This document shows, piece after piece, positions 53,416 through 62,445 of a stretch of 64,000 bases of DNA (position 1 is the first letter of the stretch; each line of letters begins with the position of its first letter). The notes beneath the pieces were generated by a model. The model did not search any database. It had not been told where the DNA came from and saw only the letters and a program-made list of their open reading frames with translations. The stretch is from JBEKHT01 sp049516595. Lineage in GTDB: Bacteria > Chloroflexota > Anaerolineae > Anaerolineales > RBG-16-64-43. A program made the position numbers and the translations under genes. The DNA lies in assembly GCA_049516595.1 (NCBI GenBank), contig JBEKSY010000002.1, forward strand, positions 1 through 64,000. Reading direction: 5' to 3'.

Positions 53416-54345
53416 ATGAAGCGGTCTATTCTCAGGTTCGCCACCCTTATCCTTATCCTCGCGGCTTGCGCCCCTGCCCATCTGGCGGCCCAACCCGCCC
53501 TGGTGGAACGTTCCGCCCCCGCCGGAGCCGCGGTCGCCCAGAATGCCCCGGGTTTGCCTGTCCCGGCCCAGGCTCCGACCTTTGGCGCCGCCCAGGGCGG
53601 GGATACGGGAACGGGCACGTCCTCCGTCGCGGATCGTGTGGTGGTCAAGACCGGTTCCCGTACGATCGTGGTTAACGATCCAGCGCAGGCCGCTCAGAAG
53701 ATCTCCCAGCTGGCCCAGGACATGGGCGGATTCGTGGTTTCCATGGATCTAAGTCAAGTTGCCTACGCTGGCTCCGACAAACCCCTCAACCAAGGAAACG
53801 TCACGGTTCGAGTCCCTGCCGGCCGCCTCGAAGAGGCCTTGCAGAGAATTGAGGCGCTCGCGGTCGAGGTTCGCCAGCGGAATGAGACCGGACAAGATGT
53901 CACCTCCCAGTATACGGATCTGCAGGCGCGGTTGAAGAACCTTCAAGCCGCCGAGACCCAGCTCCGCGAGATCATGGCCTCCGCGACCAAGACCGAGGAT
54001 GTCCTGGCAGTCTACAATCAGCTGGTCCAGGTGCAGGGCGAAATCGAGTCCCTGCAAGGTCAGATCCGCTACCTGGACGAGACCTCCTCTTTTGCGCAGG
54101 TCAGTGTCCAGCTTGAACCCTTCGTTCCGAGTCAACCCCTCCAGATTGGTGGATGGCATCCGAACGGCACGGCGCGTGAGGCCCTTCAGGCCCTCGTGCT
54201 CGGTCTGCAGAGGCTAGGCGATGGGATTATCTGGGCTGGAATTTGCGGCCTGCCCGCCCTGATCCTGTTGGGGATCCCGGCTTCGCTGATCGCATGGTTT
54301 GTGCGCAGGCGGCTTGGGCGCAGCAAGCCGGCTTCCGCCGGTTGA
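53416..54345 (+). CDS. DUF4349 lipoprotein with C-terminal membrane helix
   Basis: 309 residues. Lipobox LAAC (Cys18), then an Ala/Pro-rich linker. Residues about 75-230 form DUF4349: GSRTIVVNDPAQAAQKISQLA, GGFVVSMDLS, VRVPAGRLEEALQRIEAL, DVTSQYTDLQARLKNLQAAE (long coiled coil) and YLDETSSFAQVSVQLEP. A transmembrane helix (about 275-298) and a basic tail follow. With both a lipid anchor and a C-terminal helix, it would bridge or loop on the outer face. The ATG has AAGGAGGAG upstream. Function unknown. Confidence 0.87.
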   Translation: MKRSILRFATLILILAACAPAHLAAQPALVERSAPAGAAVAQNAPGLPVPAQAPTFGAAQGGDTGTGTSSVADRVVVKTGSRTIVVNDPAQAAQKISQLAQDMGGFVVSMDLSQVAYAGSDKPLNQGNVTVRVPAGRLEEALQRIEALAVEVRQRNETGQDVTSQYTDLQARLKNLQAAETQLREIMASATKTEDVLAVYNQLVQVQGEIESLQGQIRYLDETSSFAQVSVQLEPFVPSQPLQIGGWHPNGTAREALQALVLGLQRLGDGIIWAGICGLPALILLGIPASLIAWFVRRRLGRSKPASAG

Positions 54346-54357
54346 GATCCTTCACTT

Positions 54358-54400
54358 GCCAAGGGCCCGCCTGGGTGGGAGTTAAGGGCGGGCTCTTGGC
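54358..54400. terminator. Bidirectional hairpin between DUF4349 and thiolase genes
   Basis: Fourteen-bp stem with one G-T pair (GCCAAGGGCCCGCC/GGCGGGCTCTTGGC), 15-base loop, 12 bases after the DUF4349 stop in the convergent gap. TGTTTGG follows on the plus strand. Confidence 0.6.
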
Positions 54401-54460
54401 TGTTTGGAAGAGCCCCCCAGGGCTCCCGGCGGCTTGCAGCCGGCCCCCGACACGATCCGT

Positions 54461-55684
54461 TCAGTCCCCAATCCACTCCACGATCGTGGCCTCGCCTTGT
54501 CCCACTCCGACGCACAGGGTCGCCAGGCCGAAGTAGGGCCGCTTTTCGTGCGGCGCGCGCCGGCGCATTTCGTGAGCCAAGGTTGTCAGGATGCGGGCCC
54601 CCGAGCATCCGAGAGGATGACCCAGGGCGATGGCGCCCCCGTTCACATTGGTGATTTCGTGCCGGAACCCCAGATCCTCCATCACAGCGAGGGATTGGAC
54701 CGCGAAGGCCTCATTCAGCTCAATCAGCCCGATCTGATCCATGCCAATCCCGGCGCGGGCGAGGGCCTTCCGCGTGGCGGGGACCGGGCCAAGGCCCATC
54801 CGACGGGGCTCGACTCCTGCTGCTGCCGAGGCCGCGATGCGCAGAAGCGGCTTGAGCCCGAGGGATTGGGAGCGGTCGTCACTCATGAGAAGGAGCGCAG
54901 CCGCCCCATCGTTGATCCCCGAGGAGTTACCTGCGGTTACGGTTCCCCCCGGCCGGAAGGCCGGCTTGAGTTTGGCGAGCGCCTCCCGGGAGCTATCCCG
55001 ACGAGGGGGCTCGTCGGTCGTGGCCGCCGTCGGTCCTTCTTTGGAAAGGGGCAAGGGAACCGGGACAATCTCTTCCGCAAAGAGACCGTTGTCGATGGCC
55101 GCCACCGCACGGCGGTGGCTCTCGAGGGCAAAAGCATCTTGCTTCTCGCGCGTGAGGTGAGGCCGCTCAGCGGCGATATTCTCGGCTGTTTCGCCCATCG
55201 ACTCGGTGCCATACAGTTCTTTCATCTTGGGATGAGGATAGCGCCATCCCAAGGTTGTGTCCCACATGGTGACGTTGCCCCAAGGATAGGGTCGCTCGGC
55301 TTTCGGAACCGACCAGGGTGCACGCGACATGCTTTCGACCCCGCCGGCCACGTAGACCTTGCCCTCCCCCGCTTTGATCGCTCTGGCCGCGGCATTGACC
55401 GCGGCCAGGCCGGAAGCACACAGCCGATTGAAGGTGACGGCAGCCACCTGAACCGGGTAGCCCGCCAGGAGCAAGGCCATGCGGGCGACATTGCGGTTGT
55501 CCTCGCCCGCCTGATTGGCGCAGCCGAGGTAGACCTCTTCGATCATGCCCGGATCCACCGCGGCTCGGCGGATGACCTCGCTCAGGACCAGCGCGGCCAA
55601 GTCGTCCGGGCGGATATCTCGAAGGATGCCGCCATGCCGGCCGAGGGGAGTGCGCACAGCTTCGACAATCACCGCATCGGGCAT
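54461..55684 (-). CDS. Thiolase (acetyl-CoA C-acyltransferase)
   Basis: 407-residue thiolase II/3-ketoacyl-CoA thiolase. The nucleophile Cys is in VTFNRLCASGLAAV, the active-site His in GGAIALGHPLGCSGAR, and the second Cys in LCVGVGQGEATIVE. It catalyses either acetyl-CoA condensation or beta-ketoacyl-CoA cleavage; the direction cannot be told, and the best-known relatives include beta-ketoadipyl-CoA thiolases. It stands alone, with no HAD or ECH gene next to it. ATG 55684 has GGAGGTGGG upstream; a TTG one codon earlier is less likely. Confidence 0.92.
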   Translation of the reverse strand: MPDAVIVEAVRTPLGRHGGILRDIRPDDLAALVLSEVIRRAAVDPGMIEEVYLGCANQAGEDNRNVARMALLLAGYPVQVAAVTFNRLCASGLAAVNAAARAIKAGEGKVYVAGGVESMSRAPWSVPKAERPYPWGNVTMWDTTLGWRYPHPKMKELYGTESMGETAENIAAERPHLTREKQDAFALESHRRAVAAIDNGLFAEEIVPVPLPLSKEGPTAATTDEPPRRDSSREALAKLKPAFRPGGTVTAGNSSGINDGAAALLLMSDDRSQSLGLKPLLRIAASAAAGVEPRRMGLGPVPATRKALARAGIGMDQIGLIELNEAFAVQSLAVMEDLGFRHEITNVNGGAIALGHPLGCSGARILTTLAHEMRRRAPHEKRPYFGLATLCVGVGQGEATIVEWIGD

Positions 55685-55813
55685 CAACCCACCTCCGTCC
55701 TTCCGAGAGGTGCTGCCGGGGTGAGGAGCGGAGAACGCTCACGCGCCCCGGGCCGCTTCATTATAGCTTCGAGCTCCGGGGTGGCAGGGATGCGGAGTAC
55801 CCCGCCGAAGGTC

Positions 55814-56794
55814 TCATCCTCCTGCGTATCCGAGAGGATGGCTGTGGTGCCATTCCCAGGCGCTGGCGATGATCTCTTCGATGGAGGGGTGCTGGGGGCG
55901 CCAGCCCAGCTCGCGGCGCGCTTTCTCGGAGGAAGCGACTAAGCGGGGCGCATCTCCCGGCCGGCGGGGATAATCCGCGGTCGGGATCGCGTGTCCGGTG
56001 ACCCGGCGTGCGGCTTCCACCACCTCTCGCACGGAGTAGCCCTGGCCATTGCCGAGGTTATAGACGAGTTGGTTTTCCTTGGCCAAGGCATTGAGCGCAA
56101 GCAGGTGGGCGGAAATCAGATCCTCAATATGGATGTAGTCGCGAATGGCGGTGCCGTCGGGCGTCGGGTAGTCGTTGCCGAACACCTGGGCGTATTCGCT
56201 CTGGCCCAGGGCGACCCGCAGCACCAGGGGGATCAGGTGACTCTCTCCCGGGTGATCTTCGCCCCGGCCGGGGAGCGCTCCGGCCGCATTGAAGTACCGC
56301 AGGGCCGCATAGTGCAGGCCCTGTGTTCTCGAGTACCACTGCAGGACCTGCTCCGTCATCAATTTGCTCTGCCCGTACACGTTGCTCGGCCCGAGCGGGG
56401 AGTCCTCGCGCAGTGATTCGGTGCTGGAGGCGTACACGGCGGCCGTCGAGGAGAAGACTAAGCGGCCAATTCCGGCTTGGCAGGCTGCCTCAATCAGGCG
56501 GATGGAATTGCCCAGGTTGTTGGTGAAGTACTTGCCCGGCTGGCGCATGCTCTCGCCGGCTTCGATGGAACCGGCAAAGTGCATGACGCCCTCGAACTGG
56601 CCCTCCTGCAGCAGAAGCTGGAGTTTTCCCACTTCCTCCAGGTTGCCCCGAACCAGCCGGGCACCTGGGGGAACGGCGGCCTGATGGCCGGTGATCAGGG
56701 CGTCGTAAACAGTCACTTGGTGTCCGGCTTCGACCAGCAACTGCGCGCAAGCCGATCCGATGTACCCTGCGCCGCCCGTGAGGAAGATGCGCAT
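55814..56794 (-). CDS. galE: UDP-glucose 4-epimerase
   Basis: Interconverts UDP-glucose and UDP-galactose for polysaccharide and galactose metabolism. 326 residues, extended SDR fold: GGAGYIGSACAQ (NAD loop), FSSTAAVYAS (Ser), YGQSK (catalytic YxxxK), RYFNAAGALPG and GNGQGYSVREVVE. No gal operon neighbours. 55 bases after pcrA on the same strand. Confidence 0.95.
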   Translation of the reverse strand: MRIFLTGGAGYIGSACAQLLVEAGHQVTVYDALITGHQAAVPPGARLVRGNLEEVGKLQLLLQEGQFEGVMHFAGSIEAGESMRQPGKYFTNNLGNSIRLIEAACQAGIGRLVFSSTAAVYASSTESLREDSPLGPSNVYGQSKLMTEQVLQWYSRTQGLHYAALRYFNAAGALPGRGEDHPGESHLIPLVLRVALGQSEYAQVFGNDYPTPDGTAIRDYIHIEDLISAHLLALNALAKENQLVYNLGNGQGYSVREVVEAARRVTGHAIPTADYPRRPGDAPRLVASSEKARRELGWRPQHPSIEEIIASAWEWHHSHPLGYAGG

Positions 56795-56849
56795 GCCGGC
56801 TCCCTTGCCGATGTCCGAACCGTACGGATGGGACCGATGCCGCCCGGTC

Positions 56850-59213
56850 CTAGGGCTTGAGATTATCCCGATCCGGCAGGATCGTCAAAGGCGCGCTCAG
56901 GCCATCCAGGCGCTTCAAGCCGACCTCATCAAACATCACCAGAACCTCTTCGTCTTGCCCCCGGATCCCGGATTCAATGACCAAGCCAGACCCAAATTGC
57001 GCATGCTGGACGCGCATGCCGGATCGGAAGCGCGGCTCGGGCCGGATCTTGGAACCGCTGTCCTGCCTCCCCCGATCCGGCGTCCATTCCCACATCCGCT
57101 GCCGTTCCCGGGAAGCCTGCAGGCTGCGTCCGCGGGAACCTCCCGCCGTGCTCTCCATTAGGGGGGCCGGAATATCTCGCAGAAAGCGGGAGGGGTCCGA
57201 CACCCCACCCTCTCCATAGGTGGTCCGGCGAAAGGCCCGGACCAGGAAGAGGCGATCCCTGGCGCGCGTGATCCCGACGTAGAAAAGGCGGCGTTCCTCT
57301 TCCATGGCCTCAGGGTCCTCCAGCGAGCGGCTGTGGGGCAGGAGGCCCTCGTCCAGCCCCGTAATCATGACCACCCGGAATTCGAGTCCCTTGGCCGCGT
57401 GGAGGGTGAGCAGGGTGGGGGCATCCTGGGTCTCGGTCAGAGTGTCTTGATCGGAGACCAGCGCGATTTCCTCCACAAAGCGTTCCAGGGGCAGATCCTG
57501 GAACTCTTGGGCGACGGCGATCAGCTCACGGACGTTGTCCCAGCGGTCCTGTCCTTCCGGGGTCCCATCCTCAAGGTATTCGCGGTAGCCCGTGTCCTGG
57601 ACGACCTGCTCGAGGATCTCATAGGCGCTCGCCTGCTCTCGTTTCTCCCTCCACCGGCGCAGCAGGCTTCCCACTTCAATCAGCGCACTCGCGGTCCGGC
57701 CGCGAAAGGTGCTGGCAAATGCAGAGGCGCCGCGCTTCTGTTCCAGATCGATCAGAACTTCCGCCACCGGAAGGGCGGCGCGGGAGGAGACCTCCCGAAG
57801 CAGGGCGAGGGTTTTCTCCCCCAGGCCCCGCGGAGGGACGTTGAGGATGCGTCCCAGGCTGACTCGGTCCGCCGGGTCACAGATCAGGCGCAGGTAGGCC
57901 AGAGCGTCTTTGATCTCGCGACGCCCGTAGAAGCGCTGCGCTCCCACCAGGCGATAGGGGAGATTGGCTCGCAGGAAGGCCTCCTCCAGGGCGCGAGACT
58001 GGGCATTGGTTCGATACATGACCGCGCAGTCTCGGGGGCGCAGCCCCTCCTCCTCCAGCCCACTGGCTCCCTGGGCCACCAGTGTGGCAATCGTGTCCAC
58101 GACAAACTGGGCCTCTTCCTCCTCGTCATAGGCCTCATGCAGGACGATCGGCACCCCAGGCCCCCGCCGGGTGAAAAGATTCTTGTCGACCCGGTTGGAA
58201 TTGCGTCGAATTACCCCCATGGCCGCGTCCAGGACGGTCTGAGTTGAGCGGTAGTTCTCCTCCAACAGGATCAGGCGTGCGTCGGGAAAATCCTCCTGAA
58301 AGCGTTGGACGTTTCGATAGTCGGCACCCCTCCAGCGGTAGATCGACTGATCGGCATCGCCCACAGCAAAGAGGTTGCGGTGACGGGCAGCCAGCAGGCG
58401 GGCCAGCTGGTATTGGGCCGCATTGGTGTCCTGGAATTCGTCGACGAGAATGTGCTGGTAATGGTCCTGAAACCGCAGCCGGACCTCGCCGTGATCCGTC
58501 AGGAGACGCACGGCCAGGAGCAGAAGGTCATCAAAATCCACGGCGTGATTGGCCCGTAAAAGATCTTCATATCGTCGGTAGACGCCGACCGCCGCTTTCT
58601 CCCAGGCAGAGGCTTGCTCGAACGCATCCGGACCCCGCATGTCGTTCTTGGCGCGAGAGATCGAAGCCAGCAGGGAACCCGGTCGGTACTGTTTCGGATC
58701 CAGGTTCTCTTCCAGGATTGCCTCTCGAACGAGTTTCTCTTGATCGTCTTCGTCGTAGATGACGAAATCCTGGGGCAACCCAACCCTTGTCCCCTCGCGT
58801 CGCAGCCAGCGGGCGCACAGGGAATGGAAGGTTCCCAGGCTCAGACGTTTTGGGTCGAGCGAACCACTCAAAGAGCTGGGAACGGAAGCCTCGGGCCTGC
58901 GGCTCAGCAAGGATTCGACCCGGGCGCGCATCTCGCGAGCCGCCTTGTTGGTGAAGGTAACCGCCAGAATGCGGTCAGGCCCTGCGGATCCGGCTGAGGC
59001 CAGGTAGGCAAACCGGTAGGCCAGGACGCGAGTCTTCCCTGACCCGGGGCCTGCGACCACGAGGGCCGGGCCTTCGCCGAGCGTTACCGCCAGGCGCTGC
59101 TGGGGATTCAGCTCCGAGAGCAAGTCGATGGGGGCGATGGCGGCACGTTCTCCATGATCGAGGCGGGTCAACCCAGTCCACAGGACCCGGAACGGAGGGG
59201 CAGCGGCGCCCAC
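56850..59213 (-). CDS. pcrA: ATP-dependent DNA helicase PcrA/UvrD
   Basis: 787-residue 3'-5' SF1A helicase for repair and replication restart. Motifs in order: Q-motif LNPQQRLAV, Walker A GPGSGKTRVL, Ia TFTNKAAREM, II VDEFQDTN, III VGDADQSIYRWRGAD, IV LEENYRSTQ, V HAAKGLEFRVV, VI ERRLFYVGITRARDRL. The C-terminal PcrA Tudor-like region is GMRVQHAQFGSGLVIE. The N-terminal 32 residues before LLSELNPQQ are unlike the family, and the GTG at 59213 lacks a good ribosome-binding site, so the true start may be later. Confidence 0.95.
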   Translation of the reverse strand: MGAAAPPFRVLWTGLTRLDHGERAAIAPIDLLSELNPQQRLAVTLGEGPALVVAGPGSGKTRVLAYRFAYLASAGSAGPDRILAVTFTNKAAREMRARVESLLSRRPEASVPSSLSGSLDPKRLSLGTFHSLCARWLRREGTRVGLPQDFVIYDEDDQEKLVREAILEENLDPKQYRPGSLLASISRAKNDMRGPDAFEQASAWEKAAVGVYRRYEDLLRANHAVDFDDLLLLAVRLLTDHGEVRLRFQDHYQHILVDEFQDTNAAQYQLARLLAARHRNLFAVGDADQSIYRWRGADYRNVQRFQEDFPDARLILLEENYRSTQTVLDAAMGVIRRNSNRVDKNLFTRRGPGVPIVLHEAYDEEEEAQFVVDTIATLVAQGASGLEEEGLRPRDCAVMYRTNAQSRALEEAFLRANLPYRLVGAQRFYGRREIKDALAYLRLICDPADRVSLGRILNVPPRGLGEKTLALLREVSSRAALPVAEVLIDLEQKRGASAFASTFRGRTASALIEVGSLLRRWREKREQASAYEILEQVVQDTGYREYLEDGTPEGQDRWDNVRELIAVAQEFQDLPLERFVEEIALVSDQDTLTETQDAPTLLTLHAAKGLEFRVVMITGLDEGLLPHSRSLEDPEAMEEERRLFYVGITRARDRLFLVRAFRRTTYGEGGVSDPSRFLRDIPAPLMESTAGGSRGRSLQASRERQRMWEWTPDRGRQDSGSKIRPEPRFRSGMRVQHAQFGSGLVIESGIRGQDEEVLVMFDEVGLKRLDGLSAPLTILPDRDNLKP

Positions 59214-59407
59214 CCAGCGGGGGAAGGTCCCGGTTTCAGCCCTCCTCCTTCGGACCCCTCAGCGCAGCGGCACGGCCATCGCTGACTGGGAGCTGAGTGG
59301 ATCCCATTTGCCCAGGGCCTGTGCGTTCCACGGGTTCTTGGCCGACAGGTTCTGGGACGGGTGCAGGTCGACCCGCCAGGCCCGACGAAGGCGGCTCGGC
59401 CTATCGG

Positions 59408-59788
59408 TTACGCGCCGCGCGACTCCAGTTCATCCCGGAGCAAGGTGGACAGGATAACGCTCACGATGGTCACAACGAGACCGCCCAAGAATGCTGGCCA
59501 GAAGCCGTCCACGCGGAATCCGATTCCAAAGTGCCCGCCAATCCACCCGGTGAACCAGAACAGGAACGTATTGATCACAAGCGTGAAAAGACCCAAGGTG
59601 AGCAAGATGAGAGGGCAAGTCAACAGGCTGATTAAAGGCCGCAGAAGGGCATTGACCAAACCGAACACGAGGGCTAGCAACACGATCGAGACCCAGTAGG
59701 TCGATTGAGCATGAATGCCTGGAATCAGGCGAAGGGCGGCGTAGATGGCTACCGCATTGATCGCCCACCTGAGAAGGAACCTTTCCAT
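59408..59788 (-). CDS. Phage holin family protein (four-TM, PF04020 type)
   Basis: 126 residues with four predicted helices (about 10-24, 32-55, 58-80, 93-115) and the conserved NALLRPLISLLTCPLILLTLG element and INTFLFWFTGW. The 'holin' label is homology-based and does not imply lysis; no phage genes are nearby. The ATG has GGGAGGAGT upstream. Neighbours are a helicase and a GNAT, which gives no functional hint. Confidence 0.88.
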   Translation of the reverse strand: MERFLLRWAINAVAIYAALRLIPGIHAQSTYWVSIVLLALVFGLVNALLRPLISLLTCPLILLTLGLFTLVINTFLFWFTGWIGGHFGIGFRVDGFWPAFLGGLVVTIVSVILSTLLRDELESRGA

Positions 59789-59830
59789 TAGACTCCTCCC
59801 GAATCCCTGTGGAAAGCAGACCTGTGCTCC

Positions 59831-60862
59831 TCAGCGGCCCTGAGCAGGACCCCTGCCGTGCTCGTTCTCCGGGTAGACCCTCAACTCTTTCTCCATCCAC
59901 ACCAGGGTTCGCCCTTTGCGAAACCCGAGGCGTACCAAGTCCTCCTCCGCACTGCCTGGAGGGATCTCCAGCACGAACTCCAAATCCCAGCCACCGGAAC
60001 GCAAGGCGTGGGAAATGAGCGCGGTCTCGACTTGACCCTTCCACTCCGGGTCCACCACAGGCAAGGCCTGGAGCGTACCGAAGCGTTGAATGGACCAGAG
60101 GAAGGCGACGAGATGGCCTCTGTCCCGCAGCAGCCAGTGGGCCTCACTATCCCCGGTCATGGACAGAGTGAGGAATCTCCAAATTGTAGGCCGGAACGTG
60201 TTGGGCGTAAGAGGCGAAGTCCACGCCAGCCCCTCGGGATGCACCCGCATGGCCAGCTCGTATTCCTCACGCCATTCTCCGCCTCGACGCGCCGAAGGTC
60301 CCTCCAAGCCTCGCCCCGTAGGGGTCTCTTCTGTTGGATGGATGTATCCGCGGGGCCGGGTCCACAGGGCTCTCTGCGTTACCTCGCAGAATCCCAGCGA
60401 GAGATACAGGTCCAGAGCAGGGGAATTGTCTGTCTTCACCTGCAGCACGGCCCGCTCCCCGGCGAGCGCACGGATCTCGGCTAAGGCCAAGAGCGTCAGG
60501 GCTCGGGCGATCCCCTTGCGACGGCTGGCCGGATGTACCGCCACGTTGGCAATCGCCCAGGTCCTGGGTGAGCCGCGCGAGGGGGCAAGGCTCACGTTTC
60601 CTACGATTCGGCCGGCCTCGCTCCATACGAACCCATGGAACCAGTCCATTTCCTCGCTCGATCCGAGCCGCCGATACACATGCCAGCCGAAGGAACCCGA
60701 GGAGGCGAGGGTCCTGGCCCTCCTCAGCAATGCGAGGCCGGTAGAATCCAGCGAGCCGTGGAAGCATAACTCGATCAGGTCGGCGATGCCTGCCATATCC
60801 TTGGGGAACTCAGCCGGACGTGGGCCGACCATCGGCCGGTGGTCAGCCAAGGGGACGGCCAT
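59831..60862 (-). CDS. GNAT family N-acetyltransferase
   Basis: 343 residues. Acetyl-CoA motif A is clear in the N-terminal half: IANVAVHPASRRKGIARALT (R-x-x-G-x-A), followed by motif B LQVKTDNSPALDLYLSLGF. The second half (about 190-343) may be a decayed or substrate-binding second GNAT fold, ending in LEFVLEIP and FRKGRTLVWMEKELRVYPE. Two-lobed GNATs of this size include mycothiol-type synthases, but I see no evidence for that. ATG 60862 has GAAGGGAGG. Substrate unknown. Confidence 0.85.
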   Translation of the reverse strand: MAVPLADHRPMVGPRPAEFPKDMAGIADLIELCFHGSLDSTGLALLRRARTLASSGSFGWHVYRRLGSSEEMDWFHGFVWSEAGRIVGNVSLAPSRGSPRTWAIANVAVHPASRRKGIARALTLLALAEIRALAGERAVLQVKTDNSPALDLYLSLGFCEVTQRALWTRPRGYIHPTEETPTGRGLEGPSARRGGEWREEYELAMRVHPEGLAWTSPLTPNTFRPTIWRFLTLSMTGDSEAHWLLRDRGHLVAFLWSIQRFGTLQALPVVDPEWKGQVETALISHALRSGGWDLEFVLEIPPGSAEEDLVRLGFRKGRTLVWMEKELRVYPENEHGRGPAQGR

Positions 60863-61241
60863 CGGCCTCCCTTCGCCAGTGGCTTAAGCCAGTATTCTTC
60901 ATTCTCCCGCGCAATTTCCCCCTCTTCCCGTGGGGGAGCGTATTTGTCAACCACATTCCGGCGCAGATCGAAATCTGGGGGAGGGGGCCGCGTCGGGATG
61001 AAAACGAGCCGGACATCGATCCCCCAGGGTCCGTCGATCTTTCCTTCCGGTCGCTCACACCTTTTCTGGTTCGAAGGGCATTGCCCCCTCCTGCGGATCG
61101 GAAGGCCCCGACAGAGCTTGCAGGAGAACGCACCGTCCCTCCTCCAGAACGGCCTCGACGCCCTCGGCGCGGTCGCCCTCCCCCTGGTGGTGAGCGAACT
61201 CACGTGGGGGGTCGAGCAGAGTGGATGGCTTCCCAATCTGG
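60863..61241. other. Gap upstream of the GNAT gene with a coding-like fragment
   Basis: No intact gene. On the minus strand about 60880-61060 a frame reads GIDVRLVFIPTRPPPPDFDL and then RRNVVDKYAPPREEGEIAR, ENEEYWLKPLAKG. It looks like real coding sequence in composition but lacks a start and a sensible end before the GNAT gene, so it is probably a gene fragment. Confidence 0.35.
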
Positions 61242-61874
61242 CTAGGCGAGTGCGTGAATCCGAATGATGTCGTCCCTCAATTCAAACCCACGGAATCCAA
61301 CGGACCGTGCCAGGTTCTCCAGGGTAGAATAGTCGTCCTCACCCGTGAAGTCCCTGGCATCGTCGCTCAGGATCACATGACGGAGCGCCAGGGGATGACC
61401 GAAGATGTGGCCGAGCTCTTTTCGAACCGGTGTGTACTGCTCGCCTTTGGCGGTAACCCCGCCGCAGTAATGTCCATCCAGCTAAGATCAACAGGGCTCG
61501 TCGATTGTGTTCAGGACCTGGGAAAGAACTTCGCCGCGGTCCCCTTCAAGCCGGGTGACATGCGAACAGTTGGCGAACCTCCTTCTGGCCGCGCGGAAAA
61601 GTTCTGGGCTAAGTTCTATCGAATAGGCTCTACGAAACGCATGCCCCACAGCGTGGATGGTCTCGCCCCGGTATGTCCCGGTTTCAATGAAGATGGGTGT
61701 CTTGAACTTCTTGGCGTACGCTCTGATGATTCGATGCTTGACCGCCTCGGGTGGAGGCATCGGCTTGCCCGAAAGTGTCCACTTTCCATAGACGCGTTCC
61801 TCCGTGTAGCGGGAATACAGCCACGTCCTTTTCAGGAGGTCCTTGATGCCCTTGGGAATCCAGACCATGACCAT
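61242..61874 (-). pseudogene. Class I SAM-methyltransferase-like gene with two nonsense codons
   Basis: One continuous frame of 211 codons is interrupted by TGA (61488-61490) and TAG (61482-61484) only two codons apart. The N-terminal part has FIETGTYRGETIHAVGHAFR (glycine-rich SAM loop, D/E-x-G-x-x-x-G style), YSIELSPELF and RLEGDRGEVL. The C-terminal part, past the stops, continues sensibly as LDGHYCGGVTAKGEQYTPVR, ELGHIFGHPLALRHVILSDD, RDFTGEDDYSTLENLA and ends IRIHALA. The expected text at the break, by family feel, is hydrophobic plus LDGHY. A recent loss-of-function is likely. The original substrate is unknown. Confidence 0.75.
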
Positions 61875-62410
61875 CCCGGGTGGGCGAGAAGCCCATCTCC
61901 TGTGTGAGGTTTCCCCGATCCCCGTTCCGACAGGTATTCTACCCGATCTGCAAGTCGATCAGCCATTCCTCTACCTCCCATGCGTCGGCCGAGCAATCCG
62001 AACTAATTGCCTATGCTTGAAGTTGAACGAGTTCCGGCGCTCGCGTACTTGAGCCTTGGGGCCGCCACGGATCGAGTTCCGGGAGCGGATCACGGAAACT
62101 CTCCGGGGTTGTCCAGAGCGGATGGAATGAAAGCTCCTTGGGGCAACGACAGCCTGAGAAACATGGAGCCCCTGGCAAGGTGCTGCCGGTCTGGGCCTTG
62201 CGATCCCTGGAGGGCTCGCTCAGCCTGGAAGCGGTCCAAGCCCGGAAACTCTGGCCAACAGATGTCTTAGGATTTTCGGCCTCTGGGTTTGGCAAAGGTT
62301 GGGGAGGAAATGGCCCGGGTCCTTCCGTGGTCAGCTCTTCCGCTCTCGCCTCCTCAGCCGGAGAGGGAAGCAGAGTGAGCTCAGTGCCCTGCGGCGATTC
62401 CTCGACTTGC
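61875..62410. other. Gap between pseudogene and tsaE
   Basis: About 540 bases. Short open frames (for example 62138-62416 plus strand) have low-complexity Ser/Gly content and no motif. I see no RNA gene. Together with the fragment and pseudogene on its left it marks a region under little constraint. Confidence 0.4.
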
Positions 62411-62439
62411 TTGTGACCCTCCAATGCCCGGCGTATAAT
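62411..62439 (+). promoter_or_regulatory. Promoter of the tsaE-tsaB-rimI operon
   Basis: TTGTGA (62411-62416) and perfect TATAAT (62434-62439), 17-base spacer. The GTG start of tsaE lies 7 bases past the -10, about where transcription should begin, so the message may be leaderless. Confidence 0.65.
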
Positions 62440-62445
62440 CTTCTC

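Noticed and set aside
59408..59788. Prophage remnant suggested by the 'holin family' gene
   Set aside because: PF04020 proteins are widespread chromosomal membrane proteins; no endolysin, integrase or structural phage gene is near.
61482..61490. Possible selenocysteine (TGA) or pyrrolysine (TAG) recoding
   Set aside because: Two different stops two codons apart at a site where neither residue is known in this family, with no visible SECIS or PYLIS element; decay is simpler.
61221..61907. 229-residue plus-strand frame
   Set aside because: It is antisense to the methyltransferase pseudogene, whose minus-strand translation is the one with protein motifs.
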